The translations under genes were made by a program, and so were the position numbers. From assembly GCA_015232365.1 (NCBI GenBank), contig JADFZU010000002.1, forward strand, positions 49,870 to 113,869: a DNA stretch of 64,000 nucleotides, read 5' to 3'. The notes beneath the pieces were generated by a model. That model ran no database searches. It saw only the letters and a list, made by a program, of their open reading frames with translations, and was not told the origin of the DNA. Below, one piece after another: positions 51,327-59,846 of the stretch. Positions within the stretch are counted from its first letter, which is position 1. Each line of letters starts with the position of its first letter. This DNA comes from Magnetococcales bacterium (lineage in GTDB: Bacteria; Pseudomonadota; Magnetococcia; Magnetococcales; JADFYX01).

Positions 51327-53034
51327 GGGTTGATTGGCTCTCGTCTCTATTTGCCAGCTCTGGGGCAAGTGGTCCCAAAGCATCAAGGAGCGGTTTTAGC
51401 TGCTGTTGATATTTTTTCCACCGCCCAACCGAACTATTGTAAATCGGCTGCCGCACCTGTATCAAGCTGGCAGTGTTAACCGGACGTTTTGATTTATGAA
51501 AGTCAAGGCAAGCATCCTCCCATGACAACCCACATCCAGAAATAATTTTTCTAGCCATAGCCTCCGGCTCCGCCACCATCTGCTCATACTGAACCTCTAG
51601 CAGACGATTGGGGAGCACCTGTCGCCAATGTCTCATAACTCCATCATAGAGGCGATAGTGAGCACCGAGTTCGGCTAGATCATAAGCGTAGGGGTGGTGA
51701 CCTGAAAAAATTTGCATATAGATACTCAAGCAGGTATCCACCGGCTCCCGGCGACAGTGGATGATTACTGCGTTGGGAAACATCAAGTGTATCAGTCCGA
51801 TATTCATGAAATTATGTGGCATTTTATCGGTAACATGCTCTGCGTCCATCGCCTCTACCCGCAGCCCACCCTCATAAGCCAGGGCCAGATCATGCCACTG
51901 TTTCTGGCTTATCTCCCCAACCCCCTCAGGAAAGCCCTTTTTACTTTTAGTCAATAGGGCCATCTCATTGGTTAAATGCCAAAGCCCCTCCCCTTCACCA
52001 GCCCCAAAAACCTGGGAATGGCTTGCTATAATCTGCTCGACAAGGGTGGTTCCAGAACGGGGCATGCCGACAATAAAAATTGGCACTCTGGATGGAGAGC
52101 CGCACCCCTTTCTCTGTTCAAACAGATGGCTATCAAAACTCTGGATAATACGGTTGAAAAAAGCAGAGTCGTTATTTGACTCATAATGAAAAATGGCCCG
52201 CCTAAGCTGGTTGCCACGAGTGAGAAAATTAAAACCCAGCTCACCTTTTCCCATGTCCATATAGGCTTTGGCAAGAGAGAAGTGCATGATGGTTTGATCG
52301 AAAATAGAGAAATGACCCTCTTCCAACAATTTTTCTAGATTCTCAAGGTGGAGGCTGGATTGGCCTCTAGATTTAAGTTGGCTAAGACCGCAGATAGCTG
52401 AAGCGTGGCGTGGCTCCAGAGCCAAGCCTCTTAACATGGACTCTTCTGCCTCTTTAAAACGTCCCAACTGGGTAAAAGCGTTGCCCATACCTATATGGAC
52501 ATTAGCCAGGTTAGGGTTGAGCCGGTTAGCTTTTTCAAAATAGGTGATAGCTGCACTGGGCTGGTTATCTGCCATTAAAACTGTGCCCATATTATAATAG
52601 CCGTTGGCAAACGTTGGCTCTAAGGTAATAACCTGCCTTAAACAGTCCATGGCAGACTCCTTTCGACCCAATTGGTTCAGCCCATTACCCAGATCAAGAA
52701 GAGGTCCGATCATTTTCGGTTTTAACTCTAGGGCCTTGCGAAGGTGGGTCACTCCATCTTCAAATCGCTGACAAGATAAAAGTGCACTGCCTAGGCTACT
52801 ATGCAGATAAGGATTATCAGGGCTATGTTGTAGTGAGCTGCGTAAAAACCTGATCACCTTCCCGGTCTGACCTCTAACTGCTAAGATCCGCACCAGTTGA
52901 TGGAGAAGTTCAGGATGGTTGGGCTGTAAACGGAGAAAAAAATAGCAGAGTTTCTCTGCCAGCCACGGCCATTTCCGCCGCTGCAAAAAAAGTGGCAGAA
53001 ACAAGATTCTCTGCTTAAAGAGTTTGAGGGTCAT
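51319..53034 (-). CDS. TPR-containing sulfotransferase
   Basis: 571 aa. About four to five TPR units in residues 35-215 (DNPYLHSSLGSALLSCQRFE, FANGYYNMGTVLMADNQP, LANVHIGMGNAFTQLGRFKE) precede a PAPS-dependent sulfotransferase domain. The 5'-phosphosulfate loop is VPIFIVGMPRSGTTLVEQII (about 317-336), and the 3'-phosphate site region is FPNAVIIHCRREPVDTCLSI. It should sulfate a glycan or protein target; the TPRs suggest a protein partner. It overlaps the kinase gene by 4 bp and the nucleotidyltransferase gene by 8 bp. Confidence 0.9.
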   Translation of the reverse strand: MTLKLFKQRILFLPLFLQRRKWPWLAEKLCYFFLRLQPNHPELLHQLVRILAVRGQTGKVIRFLRSSLQHSPDNPYLHSSLGSALLSCQRFEDGVTHLRKALELKPKMIGPLLDLGNGLNQLGRKESAMDCLRQVITLEPTFANGYYNMGTVLMADNQPSAAITYFEKANRLNPNLANVHIGMGNAFTQLGRFKEAEESMLRGLALEPRHASAICGLSQLKSRGQSSLHLENLEKLLEEGHFSIFDQTIMHFSLAKAYMDMGKGELGFNFLTRGNQLRRAIFHYESNNDSAFFNRIIQSFDSHLFEQRKGCGSPSRVPIFIVGMPRSGTTLVEQIIASHSQVFGAGEGEGLWHLTNEMALLTKSKKGFPEGVGEISQKQWHDLALAYEGGLRVEAMDAEHVTDKMPHNFMNIGLIHLMFPNAVIIHCRREPVDTCLSIYMQIFSGHHPYAYDLAELGAHYRLYDGVMRHWRQVLPNRLLEVQYEQMVAEPEAMARKIISGCGLSWEDACLDFHKSKRPVNTASLIQVRQPIYNSSVGRWKKYQQQLKPLLDALGPLAPELANRDESQSTHG

Positions 53035-53951
53035 GGAGAGTCCTCAACCATTCTCTCTAAAGTATCTACCGCCTCTTCTAGGTTGCTATAGCGAAAATCA
53101 TACATGTTGCAGCTACGGACTATTCGGGCCACAGCTTTGAATCCATCCCCACCCAAAGTCTCATAATTAAAGGCGTTGCCAGCAATACGCAAAAAAGAGT
53201 GCTCTTTGGGAACCTGTTGTAATATGGGGGTTTGCCCCTCTTGATACTGTGGGCTTACTACCCAGGCAGGCAGGGCTGGCTGTTCCATCAGCATGACACT
53301 ATCTTCTGAAGGCTGGAGGTGGGAAACAGTCCCCTTACGGGTTTTAGAAAACTCTGGCCCCAAAACCGCCTGTTTATCAAACTCCCGGATAATATCAATT
53401 GATTGGTTTTTCAGAGCCACAGGTCGAGCAGTTGGAAATACCAGGCCATCACCCGGACGGAGCAGGGCGAACTCGTCAGAGAGTAGTCGCCAACCACGGA
53501 GTGACAAAGCAGCACAGAGAGTGCTTTTACCACTACCGGGAATTCCCGGCAAAATCATTGCCCGGCCACCTTTAGCCACCACTGCCGTATGGAGTATTAA
53601 AAAATGGTTGGCCCGGCCAGCAATAGCAAAGTTCCAGCCCCACTCAAACATGGGCGGGGCGTGGTCCTTGGGAAAAGGGGCCAGTTGGACCATGCCATCA
53701 AGCTGAAAAAAGACCTGGGGCCGCCAGAAACGTCGATGTTTTGTGCTGGAGGTCAACTGGATATGAAAATCGGCAATATCCGACCAAGGCTCTTCAATTA
53801 TTGGGTGACGACCGTATATTAGCTGAAAATAATCGAAAAAATAGGAAATTGCGGTTTTGAGCTGCATGGTGAAAGGACCACAACCCCAACGCAGACCTGG
53901 ACCAGCCATTATAGTTGCCAGCTCTTTACTGGTTAAATCAGCAATTATCAT
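53031..53951 (-). CDS. HprK-related kinase A (HPr-rel-A system)
   Basis: 306 aa. Walker A MILPGIPGSGKSTLCAALSL (residues 132-151) and the downstream RGWRLLSDEFALLRPGDG resemble the catalytic core of HPr kinase/phosphorylase, while the N-terminal ~110 residues form a distinct domain (FHIQLTSSTKHRRFWRPQVF). This matches the TIGR04352-type HprK-related kinase found with PqqD-like proteins and exosortase genes. No HPr protein gene is nearby, so its substrate is unknown; a peptide or the leader-bearing protein upstream is a candidate (inference). Overlaps 4 bp with each neighbour. Confidence 0.87.
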   Translation of the reverse strand: MIIADLTSKELATIMAGPGLRWGCGPFTMQLKTAISYFFDYFQLIYGRHPIIEEPWSDIADFHIQLTSSTKHRRFWRPQVFFQLDGMVQLAPFPKDHAPPMFEWGWNFAIAGRANHFLILHTAVVAKGGRAMILPGIPGSGKSTLCAALSLRGWRLLSDEFALLRPGDGLVFPTARPVALKNQSIDIIREFDKQAVLGPEFSKTRKGTVSHLQPSEDSVMLMEQPALPAWVVSPQYQEGQTPILQQVPKEHSFLRIAGNAFNYETLGGDGFKAVARIVRSCNMYDFRYSNLEEAVDTLERMVEDSP

Positions 53952-54277
53952 GAAACGGCTGACTCAATAATGCTGCTGGCTGCTATGGCAGTTGGATGAA
54001 CTATTCCCAATTTATCCAGATCCAAGAGAATCTGCCAAACTCTTTCCTCTATCTCCAGGCTCTCTTCTCCAACCTCCAGACCAAAATCCAACCCCTGGAT
54101 CAACTCAGGAAAAGTCATCTGTTTTTGTTGAAGAAGTTGAATAATTGTTACTGCTGGTTCAAAAAGAAGATGGGTAGTGCCAGATAGGGGGTTGAATATC
54201 AGAGTGCCGTTATCAAACTGCTCCCATAAAAGGCAGCACTGATCAGGTACGACCCATGAGGTTTTAGATTTATCCAC
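53948..54277 (-). CDS. PqqD-like peptide chaperone of the HPr-rel-A system
   Basis: 109 aa. The fold resembles PqqD/RRE domains: WVVPDQCCLLWEQFDNGTLI, FNPLSGTTHLLFEPAVTIIQ, then a helical tail EIEERVWQILLDLDKLGIVH. The pattern 'NPLSG-TH-L-...-ILQLL' is typical of HPr-rel-A PqqD proteins. Such domains bind leader peptides and hand them to modifying enzymes. It sits between the leader-bearing protein gene (32-bp gap) and the kinase (4-bp overlap). Confidence 0.82.
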   Translation of the reverse strand: MDKSKTSWVVPDQCCLLWEQFDNGTLIFNPLSGTTHLLFEPAVTIIQLLQQKQMTFPELIQGLDFGLEVGEESLEIEERVWQILLDLDKLGIVHPTAIAASSIIESAVS

Positions 54278-54309
54278 TTACAGCCAATCAAATAACCATA
54301 TTTTAGTTA

Positions 54310-54861
54310 TTAATAAAATGATGTCCAACAAGATGTTGTAATAGCATAATATCCGGCAGCCGGTTCAGCAGTTATTTCTGCAGCAGCACCAGCACCAGCC
54401 GTAACATCAGCACCCCAAGGGGCTCCAGCTTGAAATGATCCACCTGATGTCATGTAGACCAAACACCAACTGTTTGCATTTCCTGGTCCCGTAGTATTGC
54501 CGGTTCCCCATACAGCAATATCATTAGCTGTAATCGTATGCTTCTTATATACCCAGCCATTAAAGCCGGTGGTATGGGCAGCAGCAGTAACACAACGTTT
54601 GCTTACAGCACCACCACCAATTTTTGTAAACTTTGATCCATCATTTTCAACCACACATGCGTTGCCGTTGGATGAGGCAGCCAGTGCCGCACCACTTTGC
54701 AGGGTGATAATCGCCGGAACACCTGCCGCCAACCCTTTGAGCAGCTTCCGCCGTCTAGCCAGTTTAAGATCTTCTGGACTTAACTCTGGTTGGTTAGATT
54801 GCCCAGAATCCGGCTCTTTCCGCTCCGGTTGTGTTGGGCTATCTGTAGGTTGATCGGCCAT
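54310..54861 (-). CDS. Exported protein with twin-arginine-like leader, candidate substrate of the kinase/PqqD cluster
   Basis: 183 aa. The first ~35 residues are polar (SDSPTQPERKEPDSGQSNQP-like, rich in Pro, Ser, Glu); then ARRRKLLKGLAAGVPAIITL (35-54), a basic run and hydrophobic stretch ending near AALAAS, looking like a Tat or Sec signal. The mature part is Gly/Ala/Thr-rich with four cysteines, the last in ITTSCWTSFY at the C terminus, and no PEP-CTERM motif. No family is recognised. It is the gene immediately upstream of the PqqD-like gene, which makes it the natural candidate substrate (inference). Confidence 0.7.
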   Translation of the reverse strand: MADQPTDSPTQPERKEPDSGQSNQPELSPEDLKLARRRKLLKGLAAGVPAIITLQSGAALAASSNGNACVVENDGSKFTKIGGGAVSKRCVTAAAHTTGFNGWVYKKHTITANDIAVWGTGNTTGPGNANSWCLVYMTSGGSFQAGAPWGADVTAGAGAAAEITAEPAAGYYAITTSCWTSFY

Positions 54862-54947
54862 GTGGATTTCCTTGATACTAAGTTTCTATAATGAATCTCG
54901 CAAGTTTAACCTCTTTACAAAAAAAAATCAAAACTTGAATTGGGCTG

Positions 54948-56084
54948 TCAGTCTATTTTTCCCTGCAAACTACCTATAAACAGTATCTTATATTGATGCA
55001 CCATCTGTTCCAAACTGAACTTTTGTAAAAACAGTTCTCTGCCAGCCGCTCCATGAATCGGGGCTAAATCGGGGTTGTTAACGTAAGAATAGAGAGCCAG
55101 AGCCAAATCTTGATGGTTTTGTGGAGCAACCAATAATCCGGTTTTACCAGGAACAACCATTTCAGCCACCCCGCCAACCTGGGTTGCAACTACCGGCAAC
55201 CCGGCAGCCATTGCCTCTAAAATAGTCAAAGGTGTCCCTTCTGCCATAGATGGAAGAGCAAAAACATCCATACCACGGAGAAGTTGGGAGACATCTTCTC
55301 GCCAGCCGGTTATCCAGAGCTGTTTAGTTATGCCAAGCTGGTCGGCTAACCTTTCAAGCTCTGCCCGCTGGGGACCGTCACCGACTAAAATCAGACGCAA
55401 CCGCCTGCCACCCTCGCCAGCCATAACCTTAAGTTGGGCAAAAGCTTTTAGCAGATTGCCTTGATCTTTTACCGGCCAGAGCCGACCAACAGTGCCTATA
55501 ATGAAGCTATCTTCATTAGCAAATTTTTGATCCGGCAGAGGCAACCGCTGTGCTTTGCTTCGGGGAGGAAGCTGGCTGTCGATACTGTTGATGATTTTTT
55601 TTATCTTGCCTTTAGGCACTCTGACCACTCTCTCCAGCCAGAGAGCAAGATCTTCTGAAACCGGAACAACCCGGTCAACAAAAGGTAGTAATAGCCGTCT
55701 TAAAAGAAGATATTTTTTATTGCTGCCATCCAGATCATAACCATCACGGCCATGCTCGGCATGGATAACCACTGGAACTCCTGCCAACCTTGCTGGAATG
55801 ACCCCCTCCAGAGCGGATAGGTTGCAGGTGTGGAGAATATCAGGGTTTATTTTTTTCAAAAGTTTCCACAACCGCCACCAGACAGCTATATCTTTGCCCT
55901 CTTTTTTCTCTAACTGATAAACAGCAACTGTAGAATCTTTAATCCGCTCTTTGAAGTTGGAACACTCAGTGAGTGAGATAACCACATGGGAAAACTCATC
56001 AGCAGGCAGACGGTTGATTAAATTAACCACTACCGTCTCCAGGCCACCGATATCAAACCGGTAGAGCAAATGAACAACCAACAT
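54948..56084 (-). CDS. XrtA/PEP-CTERM system glycosyltransferase, TIGR03088 type
   Basis: 378 aa GT4 enzyme. VVHLLYRFDIGGLETVVVNL at the N terminus and LHTCNLSALEGVIPARLAGV followed by IHAEHGRDGYDLDGSNKKY are characteristic of this subgroup (sugar transferase 2 of exosortase A loci). The donor site is ALPSMAEGTPLTILEAMAAG. It acts in the cytoplasm on a lipid-linked exopolysaccharide intermediate. An AGAGGGG precedes the ATG, and it follows the TIGR03087-type gene by 4 bp. Confidence 0.88.
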   Translation of the reverse strand: MLVVHLLYRFDIGGLETVVVNLINRLPADEFSHVVISLTECSNFKERIKDSTVAVYQLEKKEGKDIAVWWRLWKLLKKINPDILHTCNLSALEGVIPARLAGVPVVIHAEHGRDGYDLDGSNKKYLLLRRLLLPFVDRVVPVSEDLALWLERVVRVPKGKIKKIINSIDSQLPPRSKAQRLPLPDQKFANEDSFIIGTVGRLWPVKDQGNLLKAFAQLKVMAGEGGRRLRLILVGDGPQRAELERLADQLGITKQLWITGWREDVSQLLRGMDVFALPSMAEGTPLTILEAMAAGLPVVATQVGGVAEMVVPGKTGLLVAPQNHQDLALALYSYVNNPDLAPIHGAAGRELFLQKFSLEQMVHQYKILFIGSLQGKID

Positions 56085-56088
56085 TGGC

Positions 56089-57318
56089 CTACCCCTCTAA
56101 AACCTTCATAACCCGTTTGAGGTTCTTATCCCAGTTATAGTGTTCTGCCACACAGCGTAACCCAGTAGCTCCGGCCTTGATAGCTATTTGGTTGTCAGGA
56201 TCTCCTGGTTGGCGGTTTTTCCCAAGAAATTTCAACACCTCTTTAGCAAATATATCTGCTTGGTCGCATATCCACCCCTCCATACCGGGAAGAAGGGTGA
56301 TACCTTCCATGGCCTGACTGGTTGCCACCACGGGACGGGCCATGGCCATGGCCTCTAGAACCTTGTTTTGTATGCCACGGGCCAGACGCAGGGGAGCAAC
56401 CGAGACTGCTGCATAAGCTATATAGGGGCGGATATCATCTACCGCACCGACAACGGTAACTCCTGGTAGCCGTTGTAGGTTTTCAACCTCCTGGTTTGCT
56501 CCTCCGCCAACTATAAAAAAATGGCACGCCTCTATCTGCTGTCGAATTATGGGTAGAATCTCTGTGGCAAACCAGACCACCGCATCAACATTGGGCCGGT
56601 AACCCATAGCCCCGGTGAAAACCAAAGGGATCTGCTTTGGCGGATAGGGGTTTTTATACTCTCGTTTTGGTGAAAAAAACTCTTGATCGACCCCATTTTC
56701 ATAGTAGTCTGTTTTAGAAACTGACTCTGGAGCTAGCTGCTTAAATAGGTTGGCCTCGGCTCTGCTAACAAAGAATGAGTTATTAAAAGTTGCTGCTATT
56801 TTACGCTCTTGGGTTAGAAGTTTCTCCGCCTCACGAGCAAAAAACCATTTTTTTGCTCCACTCATATCTTTTGCATATTGTGCCCATTTGTCGGAATCAA
56901 CATCGACAAAGTCAACCACTCTATCTGCTGTCTGGGCCTTTTTTCCATCCACGTACTGGCACAATGCAGCCGAGTAGACTACAATTTTTGCAATGGGCTG
57001 GCTCTCCAATGTTTTGGCAACAAAGCGGGCCATTTTTGCACTTTTATAGTAGGGAAAGGTGAGTGCTTCCCCGGTTAAAAAACCGGAAAGAGAGCGTAGT
57101 TTTGCTGTGGCTGGGTTTAATTTGGCAAAAAAGCTCTCCCCGGAAATCATCTCTTTAACAGCCTCCACATATTGCCAATCCTCTTCTGCGTCAACGAAGG
57201 TTCCTAAATGGACCCTATAGTTGCGAGCCAGAGATTGCAAAAGATGGAACGAGCGTATTTTATCCCCTTTATTTGGTGGATAGGGGATACGATGGCTGAG
57301 AAACAGTAAATCTTTCAT
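56089..57318 (-). CDS. XrtA/PEP-CTERM system glycosyltransferase, TIGR03087 type
   Basis: 409 aa GT4 enzyme. Signatures of sugar transferase 1 of exosortase A loci: LFLSHRIPYPPNKGDKIRSF at the N terminus, RVVDFVDVDSDKWAQYAKDM, and VFTGAMGYRPNVDAVVWFA, with donor-site LRLARGIQNKVLEAMAMARP. It is the first gene of the minus-strand cluster, divergent from trpB across 231 bp. No exosortase (xrtA/epsH) or PEP-CTERM protein gene is seen in the window, so the rest of the locus must be elsewhere or absent. Confidence 0.9.
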   Translation of the reverse strand: MKDLLFLSHRIPYPPNKGDKIRSFHLLQSLARNYRVHLGTFVDAEEDWQYVEAVKEMISGESFFAKLNPATAKLRSLSGFLTGEALTFPYYKSAKMARFVAKTLESQPIAKIVVYSAALCQYVDGKKAQTADRVVDFVDVDSDKWAQYAKDMSGAKKWFFAREAEKLLTQERKIAATFNNSFFVSRAEANLFKQLAPESVSKTDYYENGVDQEFFSPKREYKNPYPPKQIPLVFTGAMGYRPNVDAVVWFATEILPIIRQQIEACHFFIVGGGANQEVENLQRLPGVTVVGAVDDIRPYIAYAAVSVAPLRLARGIQNKVLEAMAMARPVVATSQAMEGITLLPGMEGWICDQADIFAKEVLKFLGKNRQPGDPDNQIAIKAGATGLRCVAEHYNWDKNLKRVMKVLEG

Positions 57319-57379
57319 CCGAGTAGTTTGCCTTGAATGGTCGAACTTTAAAAGGGTATACTGATTTTACAGATAAATT

Positions 57380-57463
57380 CGGGGGCTTTGCCCCCAAACC
57401 CCCATTGGGGGAGATGATCTCCCCCGGACCCCCGAAGTAGTTTTTATTAATGGGATGGGTTTG
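57380..57463. repeat. GC-rich hairpin repeat, copy 4 (composite)
   Basis: 57380-57430 read in reverse matches the hairpin plus tail of copy 2 (GGGGGAG...CTCCCCC, then TGGGGGTTTGGGG). Next come CGGACCCCCGAAGTAGT and a plus-strand GGGATGGGTTTGG. Two perfect GC-rich stems are possible: GGGGGCTTTGCCCCC and GGGGGAGATGATCTCCCCC. It lies between the divergent glycosyltransferase and trpB genes. It is followed by a purine-rich tract of A with scattered G (57463-57500), ending at AACCCAAACC, which pairs with GGTTTGG. Confidence 0.6.
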
Positions 57464-57549
57464 GAAAAAAGAAAAAAGAAAAAAAAGTAAAAAAGAACCC
57501 AAACCTTAAACTACATATTAAAAAAATTGGTTTTGCCACAGGACAGATA

Positions 57550-58782
57550 ATGAAAAAAGGCTATTTTGGCTCTTACGGCGGTGCGTTTATTCCCGAAATT
57601 TTGCATGAGACCTTCCAGCAGTTAACCGCCCAGTATGAGGCGGCTCGTAGTGACCCGGCTTTTTGGGCAGAGTATATCGCACTGATGGAGAACTACTCCG
57701 GTCGCCCGACTCCGCTCACATATGCTGCCAACTTATCAAAACAGCTTAACAAAGAGATCTACATCAAACGTGAGGATCTCAACCAGACCGGGGCACATAA
57801 AGCCAATAATGTCATGGGTCAGGGACTGCTGGTTAAAAGAATGGGTAAAACCAGGGTGATTGCCGAAACCGGAGCTGGCCAACACGGAGTAGCAACGGCA
57901 ACCATGGCAGCAAGAATGGGTTTTGAGTGCACTATATATATGGGGGCGGTAGATGTAGAACGGCAGCGGCCAAATGTTTTTTGGATGCAGCAGTTGGGGG
58001 CTAAAGTAGTTCCGGTTACATCTGGCTCGCAAACCTTGAAAGATGCAGTCAATGAGGCCCTCAGGGATTGGGTCGGCAGCATGGACACCACCCACTATGT
58101 GCTGGGCACAGCTTGCGGTGCACACCCATTCCCGGAGATGGTCTCCTGGTTTCAATCAGTAATAGGAAAAGAGGCCCGTGAGCAGATAATTAAACTAGCC
58201 GGACGACTGCCGGACCGGGTCTATGCCTGTGTTGGCGGCGGCTCTAACGCCATGGGGGTGTTCCAGGGTTTTTTAGAGAACCAGGAGGTTGAGTTAATAG
58301 GGGTTGAGGCTGGGGGCAAGGGGATCTCTACCGGTCAACATGCGGCTCGTCTGGCTTCATCAGATGCCACTGACGGCGTTGCTCAGGGCTACCGAACCTT
58401 TTTTCTCCAGGATTCAGATGGTCAGATGCTGGACACCCACTCTGTGGCAGCAGGTCTGGATTATGTTGGTGTCTCACCAATTCTTGCCGATTTGCACAGT
58501 AAAGGCCGGGTACGCTTTATTGCTGCAACCGATGATGCGGTGGTAGAGGCTCTTAAGTTTTTAATGAAAAACGAAGGTTTAATTGCTGCATTGGAGTCTA
58601 GCCATGCCGTAGCTGGGGCGTTGGCAGAGATGGATGGGTTGGCTGATGGTTCGGTGGTTATCATCAACCTGTCGGGACGGGGGGATAAGGATATTTTTAC
58701 AGTAGCTGATGCTTTGGGAGATCCTGGCTGGCGACAGTTTATTGCCCAGAAAGCCAAGCAGTATGCCGGGGAGTCATCATAA
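57550..58782 (+). CDS. trpB: Tryptophan synthase beta subunit
   Basis: 410 aa. PLP enzyme condensing indole and serine. YFGSYGGAFIPEILHETFQQL at the N terminus; PLP lysine in REDLNQTGAHKANNVMGQ; the phosphate-binding GGGSNAMGVF and the C-terminal GRGDKD complete the set. The ATG at 57550 is followed by MKKGYFGSYGG, the family start. It pairs with trpA 1 bp downstream. No other trp genes flank it in the window. Confidence 0.96.
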   Translation: MKKGYFGSYGGAFIPEILHETFQQLTAQYEAARSDPAFWAEYIALMENYSGRPTPLTYAANLSKQLNKEIYIKREDLNQTGAHKANNVMGQGLLVKRMGKTRVIAETGAGQHGVATATMAARMGFECTIYMGAVDVERQRPNVFWMQQLGAKVVPVTSGSQTLKDAVNEALRDWVGSMDTTHYVLGTACGAHPFPEMVSWFQSVIGKEAREQIIKLAGRLPDRVYACVGGGSNAMGVFQGFLENQEVELIGVEAGGKGISTGQHAARLASSDATDGVAQGYRTFFLQDSDGQMLDTHSVAAGLDYVGVSPILADLHSKGRVRFIAATDDAVVEALKFLMKNEGLIAALESSHAVAGALAEMDGLADGSVVIINLSGRGDKDIFTVADALGDPGWRQFIAQKAKQYAGESS

Positions 58783-58783
58783 T

Positions 58784-59545
58784 ATGGAAAAGATGATACG
58801 CAGTACAAAAAAACCTATTTTGTTAATGTCCCACCTGGTTTTGGGCTATCCGGGGATCGAAGAAAACCGCCAGGTGATTGCTGAGATGGTGGCAGGCGGG
58901 GTTGACCTCATGGAACTGCAAATTCCTTTCTCAGAACCAATTGCCGATGGCCCGATGATTGCCAAGGCCAACCAAGACGCACTTGACAACGGTTTCAAGG
59001 TGCGTGCAGGTCTGGATTTTGTTGCTGAGGCGGTAAAAGCCCATAAAATCCCTTTTTTAATAATGACCTATTACAATATTTTAATGGCCTATGGGGTAGA
59101 AGAGTTTATTAAAGAGGCGGCAAGAATCGGTGTAAAAGGGTTGATAATTCCCGACTTGCCCCCTCAAGAGGCAACAGAAGCGATTGCTTTTTGTCAGAAA
59201 TATGGTCAGGGAGAGCTTGATTGGATTCAGCTAATGACCCCTACCAGCAGTGACGCACGTTTGGCTGAGATTGGTAAAAATGCCAGTGGCTTTGTCTACT
59301 GTGTCGCCAGAAAAGGCGTCACTGGTAAAAAGACCGACTTTGGTGATGATCTGGCAAAATTCATAAAACGCTGCCGGGCCGCTACCAACCTGCCTTTGGC
59401 GGTTGGTTTCGGAGTGAAATCGGCTGCTGATGTCAGCCAGTTAAGTGAGTTGGCTGAAATTGCCGTAGTAGGAACTGCAGCGATAAAAATCCATGAAGAG
59501 CAGGGTGCAAAAGCGGTAGGGGAGTTTTTTAAAGGGCTACGCTAG
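58784..59545 (+). CDS. trpA: Tryptophan synthase alpha subunit
   Basis: About 253 aa. It cleaves indole-3-glycerol phosphate and channels indole to TrpB. The catalytic Glu and Asp are in DLMELQIPFSEPIADGPMI; the second barrel half has VARKGVTGKKTDF and the phosphate loop VGFGVKSAADVSQL. The usual FSDP is FSEP here. The open frame extends into trpB; ATG at 58784 gives a short but normal N terminus. TrpA is slightly short versus the common ~268 aa. Confidence 0.94.
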   Translation: MEKMIRSTKKPILLMSHLVLGYPGIEENRQVIAEMVAGGVDLMELQIPFSEPIADGPMIAKANQDALDNGFKVRAGLDFVAEAVKAHKIPFLIMTYYNILMAYGVEEFIKEAARIGVKGLIIPDLPPQEATEAIAFCQKYGQGELDWIQLMTPTSSDARLAEIGKNASGFVYCVARKGVTGKKTDFGDDLAKFIKRCRAATNLPLAVGFGVKSAADVSQLSELAEIAVVGTAAIKIHEEQGAKAVGEFFKGLR

Positions 59546-59607
59546 ATGGTTGTATCGCAAGATTAGTATTGTAAGCAATTTTAACTTTGAATTAAGGACT
59601 TGTTATT

Positions 59608-59781
59608 ATGCATAAACTATTGAAACGGTTCATACTGATATCTATTCTACTAACCTTTGTTGCAGGCTGTTCTCCCAAAGTTGGCAGCAAGGAGTGGTGT
59701 GAAAAAATGGATAAAAAAGCCAAAGGTGAATGGTCAAGCAATGAAGCCAAAGATTATGCAAAGAGCTGTATTTTTAAATAA
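59608..59781 (+). CDS. DUF3012-type small lipoprotein
   Basis: 57 aa. Leader MHKLLKRFILISILLTFVAG then a lipobox ending in AGC, followed by SPKVGSKEWCEKMDKKAKG and a C-terminal KDYAKSCIFK. The mature pattern, with KEWC...K.KGEWS..EA.DYAK.C, matches the DUF3012 family of small proteobacterial lipoproteins (function unknown). Too short for most ORF lists. It lies 62 bp after trpA. Confidence 0.8.
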   Translation: MHKLLKRFILISILLTFVAGCSPKVGSKEWCEKMDKKAKGEWSSNEAKDYAKSCIFK

Positions 59782-59846
59782 GAATAACGGTTATAGCTAA
59801 ATTGCCAGGATATTTTTTAACAAATTCGCATTAAAATAGGTTCATT

